NCBI GenBank assembly: GCA_001557505.1
Contig: LSAX01000005.1
Span: forward strand, 1,054,001 to 1,118,000
Direction: 5' to 3'
DNA from: Reticulascus tulasneorum
Lineage: Eukaryota > Ascomycota > Sordariomycetes > Glomerellales > Reticulascaceae
Length of the DNA: 64,000 nt
A program made the position numbers and the translations under genes. Positions 25,184-36,961 of the stretch are shown here, in pieces. Numbering within the stretch: position 1 is the stretch's first letter; each line of letters starts with the position of its first letter. The notes below the pieces were generated by a model, which saw nothing but the letters and a program-made list of their open reading frames with translations, was not told where the DNA came from and ran no database searches.

Positions 25184-26464
25184 ATGGCTCCGTCAGTAGC
25201 ACAGCTCCCGGAGGAGACCGTCAGCCCTGTCTTCGTCAATCCTTTAAAACAGAGCTCTGCTGTTACAGTGACAGAGAACCTAGTCGATGTTCCCGCGACT
25301 GAGCCTGTGCAGACCACTAATGACGCGCCCGCGCCTGAAGAACCAACACATACCCCAGCCGAAAAGCCAGTGTCTGAGGAATCAGTAATCCAGGAACCTG
25401 TAACTCAGGAGCCTACGACCCGCATCCGTCGAGCGATTGATGAGGAGGGTGGAAAGACTACGGCCAAGTACCCACACTACCTTCCAACCTGGAACTATGG
25501 CGAGAAATATCCTGCCTTGGAGCCATTCGAGCACCTGGATCACGGAGTTGGAGCGGACCCCACATTCCCAGATCTCCTGATTGAAGGTAGCAAGGTCAAG
25601 AAACTAACGCCGAATGCCGGTTCCGTGGTTTCAGGCGTACAGCTCTCGAAACTCACAGCCAAAGGCAAGGACCAGCTCGCGCTTCTAGTCGCACAACGCA
25701 AAGTTGTTGCCTTCCGCGACCAAGACTTCGCAGATCTGCCAATCAACGAGGCTGTCGATTTCGCCGGATATTTCGGCCGGCACCACATTCATCCTACATC
25801 TGGCGCCCCCGAGGGTTATCCAGAGGTCCATCTCGTGCACCGCATTGGCAAAAATGGCGAATTCGATCAGTTCTTCGCAGGGCGTAACTCCAGCGTTGCT
25901 TGGCATAGCGATGTATCGTATGAGGCGCAGCCACCAGGGACAACATTCCTATATATCTTTGACAGTCCCGAAACCGGTGGCGACACATCCTTTGTGGATC
26001 AGGTTGAGGCGTACAACCGCCTCTCGGAGGCTCTTAAGGAGCGTCTGCATGGTCTCAAGGCGGTTCACTCTGGATTTGAACAGGCTGAGTTCAGTCTCAA
26101 GCGTGGTGGTGTCGTGCGACGTGAGCCAGTGAGCAACGAGCACCCGATCATTCGCACGCACCCTGCCACAGGCGAGAAGGCACTTTATGTCAACCCCGGT
26201 TTCACACGCAGCATCGTGGGACTCAAGAAAGAAGAATCGGATGCGCTCCTTGCTTTCCTATACGCGCATATCGCCCGCGGCATTGACTACCAGGTCCGTG
26301 TTGGCTGGGAACCTGGCTCGGTGGTTGTCTGGGACAACAGACTTACCGTACATAGCGCAGTACTGGATTGGACTTCGGGGGAGAGACGGCATTTGGCTAG
26401 GCTCCAGCCCCAGGCTGAGAGGCCGGTGGAGACTCCATATGTTCCTAAGACAGAAGCAGCTTGA
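25184..26464 (+). CDS. Fe(II)/2-oxoglutarate dioxygenase, TauD/TfdA family (JLP1-like sulfonate or taurine dioxygenase)
   Basis: The family oxidises sulfonates such as taurine, releasing sulfite for sulfur assimilation while converting 2-oxoglutarate to succinate. This is a single-exon gene of 426 aa. The frame stays open upstream to 25034 but without an ATG; 25184 is the first. Residues 1-85 are acidic, rich in Pro, Glu and Thr, and probably disordered. The TauD domain follows, with the metal motif HSD (His 241, Asp 243), the distal His at about 390 (TVHSAV) and the co-substrate Arg in ERRHLAR. The length is close to S. cerevisiae Jlp1 (412 aa). The divergent Dal5-family permease could supply the substrate. 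Other family members act on alkyl sulfates or herbicides, so the substrate remains an inference. Confidence 0.9.
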   Translation: MAPSVAQLPEETVSPVFVNPLKQSSAVTVTENLVDVPATEPVQTTNDAPAPEEPTHTPAEKPVSEESVIQEPVTQEPTTRIRRAIDEEGGKTTAKYPHYLPTWNYGEKYPALEPFEHLDHGVGADPTFPDLLIEGSKVKKLTPNAGSVVSGVQLSKLTAKGKDQLALLVAQRKVVAFRDQDFADLPINEAVDFAGYFGRHHIHPTSGAPEGYPEVHLVHRIGKNGEFDQFFAGRNSSVAWHSDVSYEAQPPGTTFLYIFDSPETGGDTSFVDQVEAYNRLSEALKERLHGLKAVHSGFEQAEFSLKRGGVVRREPVSNEHPIIRTHPATGEKALYVNPGFTRSIVGLKKEESDALLAFLYAHIARGIDYQVRVGWEPGSVVVWDNRLTVHSAVLDWTSGERRHLARLQPQAERPVETPYVPKTEAA

Positions 26465-27361
26465 GTGTAAATATGGCAGAAGCTGGAGCAAAGAATAGTA
26501 ATGTCTCGCAATAATAAGTTGCATTTGAAACACCCTTGATTGATATGCAAGGTTCCATTGTGCAACTAGTGTCCTACTGATCAGCCAGCTCTTTTCTTAA
26601 GTTCTCTAGTCAGGAGCCCTTTGAATACGTCCACCACCTTTCCGCCTCGCCAATGGCTTCAGGCGTCTTGAAAGCTATCCCCACATTCGTGCCCGAGTAT
26701 CTGCTTTGGACATAGACTCGTTAGAATTTCTGTCCGTGTGGCACAGGATTTTGCAGCTCAAGAGTTTCGACCTGCACACGCGGCGTCTGATACCTTTTTG
26801 CCGTGCTTGATGGAATTCCAATAGCAAGTCATTGCTGGCCAGTCAGGCGTTTGCATAGTATGAAAGAATGAAAGTCCCAACATGCCAAGCGATGGACTTC
26901 GTTGTCGGCCCAGTCCTAGAGTCATCGCACGGGACCTCCAAACATCCGTTGTTTCTGCCATGCATATGTGGTACATCAAACTATTCACTGTCATCAACGC
27001 AGAACATGCTTGTAGAGCTTGACGAAGCATGAATGATAAGTCCGATACTTCAAGTACAGGAAGGGAACCATGCCAGGCTTAGAGTTTTGGCGGCAGGATA
27101 ATATTAACTAAATGATCGTTGCCAGTTTCCTCCACCACCAACAAGCACAAGCTATTGAGTCTCAGCAAACGACTCCCAAGCAAGTGCTATAAAGCGCAAT
27201 GAATATGAGCATCTGCATTCCCGAACTGAACTTGACAGCTGTGAGGTTTTGCCTGGGGAATTCACTGCCCCAACTAAGTTTTGACAAGCAATGGCCAAAC
27301 ACCTACCAGGCAAATCTCATCTTTCCACATAGACTCTAGATAAGGTACATCGTTTGAAAAT
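26465..27361. other. Intergenic between convergent genes
   Basis: This stretch holds the 3' sides of the dioxygenase and DUF1996 genes. I see no gene or repeat. Confidence 0.5.
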
Positions 27362-28779
27362 TTATGCTGGGAGCTTGGAGAACCCTGAAATGTTTGTTAG
27401 TACTTTCGCAGACAAATTTTCCAATAGATTGCTATACTTACATCCATCGACCTCCTCTTGGACGGTCTTTCGAATGACACACTTATTAGCAACGGTGACG
27501 TCTTGAGACTTCAGGTTACCGCAAGTGGCGCTAAAACAACCGTTGGCGTCCATCGCCTTCTGGAGGGCATCATCTCTCCAACCGAAGACGTAATCGCCGT
27601 GTTGGCCGTAGCCAGTGTTGTCACCCGTGCTGAGATAGAAAGGTTGGGAGCCATCCGCCGGCCAGTCAGCCTTGTTGTTGAAGCTGGTGGTGTCCCAGAC
27701 AATCTAATTCATTGTCAATAAATGAGAACTGTGTTTTTGGGATACAAGACTATCCGTACCTCGAGCATGAGCTGTGGGATCTTGACAGGATGGCTGGCAG
27801 GACAGTTTCCAGTGCTGAGGAAGTTCGAAGGTCCTCCAGTGGGGTAAGCGACGTGATCCTTATGGTTAGGGCTGTCAAGGTTCTTGCCATCCCAACAGCT
27901 GAAATTCAATTAGCATACCACTTTCAAAAAGATGGGAATGGGCGACTCACGTTGGGTAAAGAATATTTGATCGGATACCGCCCAAGCAAGGCCCAGTTGG
28001 AAAGCCCTCGAAGTCGAGTCTGGAATCCGCGCAGGGAGCGGCATTGTCGCCACCGAAATTGGGTCCAGAGTAGCAACGGAAGCAACTCTGTGACTTGTAT
28101 TTTTTCGCACGGTTCATAGGGTCGCCGACTAGCATACGGAAACCCTAAGTGGCACTTATGAGTAACGCAGTTTTATGAGAGTTCCAGACTAGAGGGACTT
28201 ACAGGCTTGAAAGCGGTCACCTTCCCCTTCCCGGGAGAGATGTAATACACTGTGAAACCACCAGAAGTCTGTGTGGTGAACCTGTCATTGAATAGGAACC
28301 TAAACGAATTGTTATCAGCAAGACTTCGCCCGGAGTTCAGAGCGATCGGGGTTTATCTCAGGACTGTTGAAAACATATCAAAAATCTCCCAGAACGCAAT
28401 AACCTGAAACGAAACCCGAAGAAAGAGATTATCACGCGTACCTATTGGGAACTTGAGGAACCCGCTTATAACTCCCATTCCGAGCCTTGAAATACAAGTT
28501 GGCGGTCCAGTAATTAGAAAGATCGTCGGCGGGGCCGCAGGTGGTGCAAGTTGCGATCTTGGAAATGTCGGTCCCGGGCATCGAGGCGTTGAAGGCGTTG
28601 CCTCCCACGACCTGATGCATGTGTGGTGTTGGTATCTGTCCAGGGTTGACAAGAGGATCGAGGCGCTCGATGGTAATCTGCGAGCAACCGAATCGCAGGT
28701 GGTTCAGGCCCGCGGCGATCTGAGCCTCAGCCGCGGCCGCGAAAATGAGAGCGGACCAGAGCATAGTGATTGAAAGCAA
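27362..28779 (-). CDS. Secreted DUF1996-domain protein
   Basis: The CDS joins complement 28779-28442, 28299-28203, 28144-27951, 27898-27760, 27703-27442 and 27384-27362 (350 aa). The final exon is only 23 bp and supplies the WFSKLPA ending usual for the family. The signal peptide (1 to about 19) is followed by a DUF1996 domain. Typical features are the start LRFGCSQITIERLDPLVNPG, the His cluster HMHQVVGGNAFN, paired Cys (ATCTTC), and the CWDGKNLDSPNHKDHV block that is shared across the family. No enzymatic function has been firmly established for DUF1996; related proteins occur in secretomes and cell walls. There is no WSC domain or GPI signal at the C-terminus. A TATA-like TATATAA lies on the minus strand near 28973-28979. 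Confidence 0.9.
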
Positions 28780-30899
28780 GCGTTCAGAATAACTAAGTAG
28801 TAACCACGTATTTGAGGGTAAGCTGTATGACAGTGGGGATAGAAGACGAGGGGATGAAGGTAGCTGCCCAGGCTTTCATATCGATTCGAGAATAAAGAAC
28901 GCACGGTCTCTGTCGCCTCACCGTATAACTGCCATGCCACACCATGCCGGAATCGAATATACGGGGAACAATTTATATAGATTAGCAATTTGGCGGGTCC
29001 TTTTTTGGCCTATGGGGAAATTTGCGATGCCCAGAACCTATCACGCAAATACCCGGTTAGATAGGTAGTCGTCAGCAGCTTCATGTAACAGGGTTAAATA
29101 TGCCCAGCTACCCAATCACAAATCTGGTCAACACCACTCTTATAGGCGATACAAGAACAGAACAACACGCTATGTCATACCCATGCCTATAAATGTTTAA
29201 GCTGAGGTCAATATGCTATAGTTCAGCTGATGAACCTGCGCTCCGAGTGCAGCAGAACATTGAACTTTCGGGGCGCAATCCCGTTGAACAAAGCTGCATT
29301 TAGCGAGCCAGATCCAGACGCCTGGCAGATCTACACCCGTCTCAAGCTTCCTGCTGGCCTATATTGAAGACGCTAAGCTCGGGGCTGTTGAAAACGTCTT
29401 TTTGGTTGCTGTGCCAGATTAGGAAGCGTAATAATAAACGATTCTTCATCCAGTTATGCCGCGTCTTCGCAAAACCAGCGCTCCAAACATTCGTTCATGG
29501 CTCAATCTTAATAACTTTCAGACGTGCTTGAAGTCTTCATGTTAAATCACCGGCTTGGTACTTTCCTACAAGAAGGACGCAAGCAAGCTATTGATGATTG
29601 AAATCACCGAATTCGAAGAAACCATGCGTCTTGCCACCAGACGAGAATCTAACCGAGTTCTGACGTGCAGATTGCGAATTTATTGGACACATACTTTGGT
29701 GTACGGCACTTAATCAGCCGACTACACTGTGTGTTGAATTGCCTATCATTCTGGAGATTGTTTGAGTATGTCAAGACACTAAAATCCCAAGTTCTCTGTT
29801 AATTCCATATCAGTCTGGTACCGAAGCATTGTTCACTCCCTACACCGTCACAATAGAAGCTCATTATCATGTTATCTTACGCTCGCTGTTCAACAAACCG
29901 GTAACAGGGAACATGAAGTCGGTTAGGTGCGTGCGACGCAGTCCATGATGGAAGTGGGAAGAGCTACCTTTGGCTGGTTAATGAATGGCGACTTCGGATT
30001 GGATGGATAATAGCTCTGGTAGGTTATAAGAACCTATTATTGGGACGCTGGCGCAGTGAAGGATTGCCCGTCGGTTGGTTAGATGGCTCGTTACGGACAT
30101 TGGTCGGGACACTGTGTATGTTGAGTGGCAATGTACAGACCCGCGATGATGTAACGGCATCGTTTTGGATGCACCTAGTCCCATGACTTCTCGATGCCAG
30201 AACCATATGCAATTGGAGCCCGCAGTGTATGGCTCCCAGTCCACCACCCTTGATTAGATAACGAGAGACTGGTTTTTTTTATCTGAAGGCGAGCACTTGA
30301 TACCTACATACTCTAGCACCCGAACAACAACTACCGTAAGGTAGGCTAGACAGAGAAAATTGGCTTCTAGAAGTTTGGGATCTTCCAGGCATGTTTGAAC
30401 CTGTATGTTTGGTGTCTATATGGAAATTACAGCGATAGCATTTCCCATGCAGTTCTAGCTGATGCCTTTACGAATCATCAAGTATCTCACCATTCCCCGA
30501 TGTGAGATTGTTCGGTGGCACAGCCGGTCATTTCCTACCTAACCCAAGAGTACATTTAGTATTACAAATGTTTCAAACCAGGATTCGCTGCTTCTCAGGT
30601 TTAGATTCCATCTACATAGCTTATAGTCAAGTTCTTCACTATTTATTGTGGATCATGGGTCATGTACAAAGAGCCGATTTCGCTTGGCTACGCCAAAAGC
30701 AGCTAGTGCTGCATGCCTGACAGACGCCACCGTCAGGTGCATCCGACAAGAACCAACTTGCTAGCCTCGCCAAAGTCTTCATGGATGCCCAACACCTCTA
30801 ACTGTTGTTCTACTGTCGGATGTATCAATCATCCTGGTCTCTGGCAGAATCGCATTGCCGATACCACAAAGGACAAGTTCGGTCAATCCAAAAACCACG
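28780..30899. other. Gene-free stretch
   Basis: This 2.1-kb stretch lies between the divergent DUF1996 and CorA-like genes. It is somewhat AT-rich and has only short open frames without recognisable features. It holds both promoters; I see no further gene. Confidence 0.5.
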
Positions 30900-33080
30900 A
30901 TGGAAGACATCGGCGCGCCATCGTCGCAAGCCAAATGCGAATCCGTTCTCGACTCGACTACGGAGACATCTCCACCACCAGAGTTAGCGCAGAAGTCTGG
31001 GTCTGCTGTAGGAGTTGATTTAGACGCCATATCGCAAACAGTACCCCGATCGAACACCCAAAGATCTTCCTGGGCAAAAGATTCTGAATCAGACTCCAGC
31101 GATGCGGCAGAGAAGACTCGCCACGGCCTGACCCGAACGGCTTCACCTTTGGATTTTGCTTCAGACCTGGAGCTGGTGGAACCCAGCTACCGCAAATACA
31201 TCACTACCCTTGCTACAACTAAATATCCGTCATTAACTACCGTGAGCGACTTTATCAATGAGCAGCCGATAGATCCTGCAGACTGCTCTGCCACGTGCCT
31301 TCTTTGCGCAGGTTTCAGGCCTTGTTTAATTACAGTAACCAAAATAACCGTGCAGACCGTTTTCACCGTCCACACACACGAGAACGGTGCATGGACGAGG
31401 AATATCAAATCCCTAATGGGAGCCATTCACCAACAGTCCCTTCAGCCAAGCGTGCGTGATCATCGTCTCGTCCTGATGATCGAAGACCTCCAGCCCCGAG
31501 GGTTGACGGTATAGCTCTAATCTCGTCATTTAGGCAGTAACAATGCTAATATTTCCTACAAGTAGGCGCTTGGCGGCTGTCTCGGCATGGATCCGAGGAT
31601 ATTCGAACGATACTTAAGCCACCACAGAGAGTTCACGACGAGTCTGTCTGGAGTTGACGTCGTAGATTATGTCCAAGGATACTTCGTCCGGAAATCTAAT
31701 GGTTCAATGCTTAAAGAGGGAGAATATGTGTTGGATGAACTGCCGTCCCTTAACAGTAGGAGGAGCAAACTGAAAAGATTCTGGCGCGATGTGGCGGGGC
31801 ATGAGCAGCGTGTTGTAGTTGCCACAATCCCAAACCCTCGTTGGCAAGTCCCGATTGGTATGCTCAAACCAGATACTGAGTGCGTGAATATACTGAAACG
31901 TTGGAGTATAGATGTTATCCTTTTTGCGTCTCGTCCCAAAGAGAAGTACCTCTCTGTTCCAGAGTTTTATTGCAGGCTATCGCCGTGCGAGCCCGTGGCG
32001 GACCTCCCATCATTTTCTGAGTATCTCAGTAACCCTTACGAAGTTATAACATTTACCCAAACGAAATCAAGAGGAAACATGCAACTCATACAAGATTCTC
32101 TGGCAGTCAGAAAGGATCAGCTCCTGGCCTCAGATAATCTTGCTGCCCGTGCTGCAATCGATTTCGGCTGCCGCCGATGGCAAGACATCATCGACCATAT
32201 CCAGGAGGCAATTTCTGAGAGCAACACTCCCGACTACACCAATCTCCGGCTGGTCCGCTCAATCATGAGACGAAGGCAAGTTCTGACTGAAACGCGACGA
32301 ACTCTGTCTACTATGAAAGACACTATTTCTAGGATATCCACAGACTCAGCAAAACGTTTCGACAGATTTGAGGACCGCATGCGGGCTTGGGTTGAGGATC
32401 TGGATGGCCTGCTTTCTACTATATCTAATTACATCGCGTTGGATGAAGCCGACAGGGCAATCCGCCACGCCCGCCGCAGCCAACAGCTGACTGTTCTTGC
32501 GTTCGTTTTCATCCCTATAACGGCGGTAGCGACCGCATTTGGAATGAATGTCGATGTACTTGGCGAAAACCCCTCGATTACGTGGTTCGTGGTGGTGACT
32601 GCCATCACCACTCTAGTCACATTCGCCTACGCAGCTTGGTACTCTCAACTGAATCTTGTCGGTAAACTTTCAGTTTTGAACTTAGGCTCCTTGGTCCTGG
32701 ATGTTGTCGTGCTCGTGCCAAGGCTCGTATCTGGTGTGTTCTGGGCAATCATGATGGTCTTGCTAGCTATTCCATTCGCTTTTTATGTCCCTTTCATATT
32801 CCTAGTCTACATTCCATGTGTTCTGGTATTCTGCGATGAACCTGGTTTCATTTTCCCTGAAGGTAAATGGGGGGAACTTGGATTCGATAGTATGAAGATC
32901 TTTTGTAACGTTGTCATATTCTGCTGGAACATGACCGTTATAAGCTTTACATGGACGGCACGTTGGATAGAGCCAAGGAAATATTGGAGGAGAAACAAGC
33001 GTCTTCCAACTCCTGGAAAAGGGGGATATTGGAGCACGGGCAGCACCCCAGATCCAGGTGCCGACTGTATAGTTATGTGA
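30900..33080 (+). CDS. CorA-like divalent metal ion transporter family protein with GMN motif
   Basis: The CDS joins 30900-31508 and 31566-33080 (707 aa). Residues 1-100 are polar and Ser-rich. A long cytosolic part follows, with a predicted helical region (about 400-510) like the stalk of CorA. The hallmark GMN tripeptide, at about 529-531 (TAFGMNVDV), sits at the end of the first membrane span, as in Mg2+ channels of the CorA/Mrs2/Alr superfamily. Unlike classical CorA (two spans), further hydrophobic stretches occur near 560-660, so the C-terminus has extra membrane segments. Members of this fungal group are mostly uncharacterised. It shares the CLGMDPR-type block with the second CorA-like gene at 60.5 kb. 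Mg2+ transport is likely but unproven. The start is the first in-frame ATG. Confidence 0.8.
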
Positions 33081-33584
33081 TAAACCTCATGACAGTTGTG
33101 TCATTCCGGGGACCAAAAGATAATTCAAAATTCGAAATATATCTAGAATACTAAGGTGGATGCCTAATTTTATGTGAGTATGAGGAATCGAAATTGGCTG
33201 AAAACTCGTTTTTCTTTTTGTTTTACGGCCATCGTTGACCTATCCCCGCGCCTTCTTTTCACTTCGGATTTACATGTCGATTACCAATCATTTCCTCCCA
33301 GAACTAGCCCGGGAAACTAGGCCGACTCGTCCGAGTCTAAGGAGCATTGTGACATTAATGCCGTCGTTCCCGCAAAAATGTCGTGATTAGTGTACTTCGA
33401 TGCAGGCGAGGAGCCATTATTAATAGGATTGGTGGCTTTCATAGCGAGGGAAGACTATATAACCCGAGCGACATCCTGTTGTCACATATGAAAAGTTGGC
33501 AATTACAAATCCACAATGAGTCATTTTTCTTAACATACCCACGAACCCCTTTTTTCTGCTGGCCAAATAGTTTCTACTTTCACC
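33081..33584. promoter_or_regulatory. Intergenic with SDR promoter
   Basis: TATATAA at 33456-33462 lies about 125 bp before the start of the next gene and is its likely TATA box. I see no gene in the rest of the stretch. Confidence 0.45.
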
Positions 33585-34489
33585 ATGGCATCCAAATTCT
33601 ATGCTGTTGTCATCGGTGCGGGGCCGGGCACTGGTAGGCGCATTTCATGACAAGCTTTGTAATCTCCCCGCAGATGGACTCACAGTCTCCACAGGTCGTG
33701 CCGCTGCTATAAAATTCTCCAAATCCTATCCGGTAGTCTTGTTGGCACGGTCATCTAAAACCTACCAAGACAGCGTCAAGGAGATCAACGATGCTGGTGG
33801 CAAGGCGATTGGTATCGAGACAGACACTTCTGACCGCAACTCCTTAGCTTTGGCATTCGAGACCATCAACAAAGAACTACCGGACCACAAACTAGCCGCT
33901 GCAATCTTCAATGCGTCTGCTGGGTTTCCCAAGAAGCCTTTTCTGGAGATCAAGCCTGAAGAACTGGAGTCTAGCGTAAATGTTAACATGTCCGCAGTAC
34001 CATAATTCCGGATCTAAAACCACATATTGACATTCATGGCAGAATCGGATTCTTCAATTTTGCCCAGCAAACACTTCCTCGACTAGAGGCTGCAGTCAGC
34101 ACCTCGAAGTATCCTCCTAGCTTGATTGTCACAGGTGCCACTGCATCTGTCCGTGGCACAGTTCTATTCGCAACCTTCGCTGCCGGTAAGTGGGGTAAGA
34201 GGGCTTTGGTGCAGTCACTTGCTCGAGAGTATGGGCCGAAAGGGGTGCATGTTGCCCATGCCGTCATCGACGGCGTCATTGATATACCAAGAACCAAGCA
34301 CTACAATGTGAATGGAGGTGTCGAAGACAGCAAGATCAGTCCAGACTCGGTAAGCCGTCCGTCCTGCATTGGATTCACATAAACTGACCTTGTTCGCAGA
34401 TTGCGGAGACATACTGGAGCTTACATACTCAGCATCGGTCCGGCTTTACATGGGAGGTTGATGTCCGACCGTTTGTTGAGAAGTGGTAG
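33585..34489 (+). CDS. Atypical short-chain dehydrogenase/reductase lacking the catalytic Tyr
   Basis: The CDS joins 33585-33633, 33695-33989, 34043-34349 and 34400-34489 (246 aa), a classical SDR length. The nucleotide-binding motif is GAGPGTG (11-17), interrupted by the first intron. LLARSS after the second strand suggests NADP. VTGATASVRG provides Ser at about 150, but where YxxxK is expected the sequence is FAAGK (Phe 160, Lys 164). Most SDRs need that Tyr for proton transfer, so the enzyme is either altered in mechanism or uses the fold differently. The third exon start follows a non-standard GTCCGC donor, chosen because it alone keeps the family-typical NVN..GFFNFAQ block in frame. The substrate is unknown. 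Confidence 0.82.
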
Positions 34490-35095
34490 ATTAGAAATAT
34501 CACTAAGCATCATCTTGACGAGGCGGTGCAGCCAATGCGTCTGTGCTTGAGGATATAGCTAAAGTGGACATCACTAGGACAAGAGCGTCACGTCTAATCT
34601 ACACTAACCTATTTAATCTCCCTAATGATATTGGTGAAATTCTACATATTCAGAGATTTCAGTATCGCAGTGCTACTTGCTACCCTATCTTATTAGCTAT
34701 GGCTGTTTTAGTCTCACATGTGGGCGGCAACGACTATCCTGCAAAAGAGATCGCCCCCAGAAACAGTACTTATGAAAGAATAAAAGTCACACACTCGCGG
34801 CGATTGCTGGCATTGTTGCTTGCCTCAAGTAGCAAAGCAATGGTGAACGCCATCTCAACGAGAGCGTTTGCGAACAGTATCTCAACCAAATGGAAAGTTG
34901 AGCAGATACACAGTGAAAGCGGTTTAACAGAGACTTGCATTTAGTACTAGCTTGCAATGACCATGAATGGACTAGGTCCGGCCACGAGAATTATTCCCCA
35001 GAATTGATGGCATATTGCAAGATTTTGAGCCACCAAGTGTGAATGATGTTTGCAGAGATACAGAATACAAAAATTGCATTGAGATTCTGGAGCGG
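34490..35095. other. Intergenic between convergent SDR genes
   Basis: These 606 bp lie between the stop codons of two convergent genes. An open frame at 34543-34944 begins without ATG and has no recognisable domain, so I do not call it. Confidence 0.45.
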
Positions 35096-36060
35096 TTACT
35101 CGTCGTAATTTGTGCTCCCAATGACCGACTTCCACTCCTCAAGCAGCTTCAAAGTCTCCTCGCACTTCTCCTTGATATCCTCATAGCAGTCTGCCCCCAG
35201 CGGAAGTCTAAATGGCACTTCTCTGCCTGCGGCACAGCCTTCCTTCCGCACAAGATCGATGATAATTGCCACCGCCTTTTGTGTATCGCCAGGCTGGTTT
35301 TGGTCTTCCTTTGCTAGCCTGGCAAAGAAAGCCTTCGAAGCCTCCGCATAGTCCGGTAGGCTGGACGGCACCACGTTTATGTTACCGCTTGACAGGAGCT
35401 TGCTTCTGAATCTTCCTGGCTCGATCAACAGTGTTTTGATCCCGAAGGGCGATGTCTCTAGGCTTAGGCCTTCAGTCAGGCCTAGTCACCAAGTCTTAGT
35501 TAGTGCAAAGGAATTATTGATGGGAGCTGGTGGACATTACCTTCGAGGGCAAACTTGGAGCCAGAGTAGGGACTGCAAAAGGAATCTCCGCACCATCCTG
35601 AACGGGAGCCAATGAAGACCAATGTGCCCAACCTTCGCTGACGAAGATGTGAAAGGACCGCTCGGGTGACTTTAAATGCTCCGAAGACATTTGTATCGAA
35701 TTGGGCGAGGAGCTGCTCGTACCTGCTATGAAGTTAGCTTCTCGATGTGTGATTGCAATACTAGACTCTTCTTTACTCTAGATCTTCCCATGCCCCGGTG
35801 GCAAGGAAGGCAGCATTATTCACCAGCACGTCGATCCTCCCATATATCTCAATAGCTTTCGTGATCTTCTCGTTCAAGGCTAGCTGTGCATCATTCACGT
35901 CGAGCTGCAAAATGGCGGCGCCGGCTCGTTCGAGGTGTGTGATTTTCTCAAGATTGCGGGCGGTGGCAATCACGTAGTCTCCGCGAGCTAGCGCCTGATA
36001 TGTGAGGTGCTCTCCAAATCCGGAAGAGCAGCCGGTGACGAGCCATACGAGCTGGGACAT
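35096..36060 (-). CDS. Short-chain dehydrogenase/reductase, classical type
   Basis: The CDS joins complement 36060-35777, 35722-35541 and 35469-35096 (279 aa). The cofactor motif is TGCSSGFG (9-16), with ATARN after the second strand favouring NADP(H). VNNAA (80-84) stabilises the fold, and the active site has Ser at about 134-136 (FIGSRSG) and YSGSK (Tyr 147, Lys 151). The C-terminal part (IEPGRFRS onward) resembles fungal SDRs annotated as retinol-dehydrogenase-like or as tailoring oxidoreductases. The substrate is unknown. It converges with another SDR gene, but the two proteins are not close copies: one has the catalytic Tyr and the other does not. Confidence 0.9.
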
Positions 36061-36961
36061 TCTGGAAGCAGGCAGTGATCTAGAAGAAGCTTATAAGAGG
36101 ATATTATGAGAAGGTTGCATAAACCTCGTTGATAATCGACACAACGCATGATGGCAGGTCAACCAGGTTTATATGTCGTTGGCAAATATGCCAAAACCAT
36201 TGCCCCAGACCGCGAGGAGCGGGAGCGGGGAGCGGAAGCGGAGCGGACGGTGAGCGGCAAGCGGGTCAACGGACCTAGATAGGATCCACGTTGTAGGATC
36301 TGCACTACGGGCCTCCTGAGGAATGATCTTTCGAAACATTCGGCGTGACTCACATGCGCACTGATTTTGAAATGCGTGGTCGAGCTGGTTATATATTTGG
36401 TAGTACTCAACGTTTCATAGTTCATGTAGCGTGGGCGGCGTCCCTGGCGGGCTTTTGTTGAGGCCCTTTGTAAATTCGGCTTTTGCAAGTAGCTAAAACC
36501 GCTTCGGATATGCTGAGTCATCCTTCGTCAACCTCTTTGCTCTCCGCGCGTGTCAGTCTCGCTCTGGGGACTGGATAAAACGCGTGCATACCATTATCAC
36601 CGGAGTTGCGTAGTCCCAGTTAGAAATTGAGAATATCGAGATTCAGGAAAGCAACAGCTGAGAAAGAAAGAGGTAGATCAGCAACGATCTCGGATTCGAC
36701 GCTGGTAGATGTGACGTCTAGGGAACTTTAGTGAATGTGGGGTCATACACACGAGTTTGCCGCTCTAGGTGTTTTCACCGCCCCGCGTTGATCAGCTCTC
36801 CCACTCCTTCAGCCTTGCTACCCCGAGAACTCACACCTTGCCCTTGTCTCCGTCTGCCACTCCACGACATACCTGAAGAGATTCAACACATTATCTGTAA
36901 TATATCATCCCTTTAAGTGTGACGAAACAGTCACAATCGGATAAGGTAGAGGTATCTCATC
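36061..36961. promoter_or_regulatory. Divergent region between SDR and hemerythrin genes
   Basis: This 900-bp region contains both promoters. The only notable structure is a GAGCGG-rich purine tract near 36211-36265, listed separately. I see no gene. Confidence 0.45.
36211..36265. repeat. GAGCGG-rich purine tract
   Basis: The hexamer GAGCGG and close variants (GAGCGGG, AAGCGG) recur about six to seven times in 55 bp on the plus strand, giving an almost pure purine stretch about 150 bp upstream of the minus-strand SDR gene. Confidence 0.6.

Noticed and set aside
34543..34944. 133-codon plus-strand frame between the SDR genes
   Set aside because: It begins without ATG, its sequence is not protein-like at family level, and it sits where two 3' ends meet.
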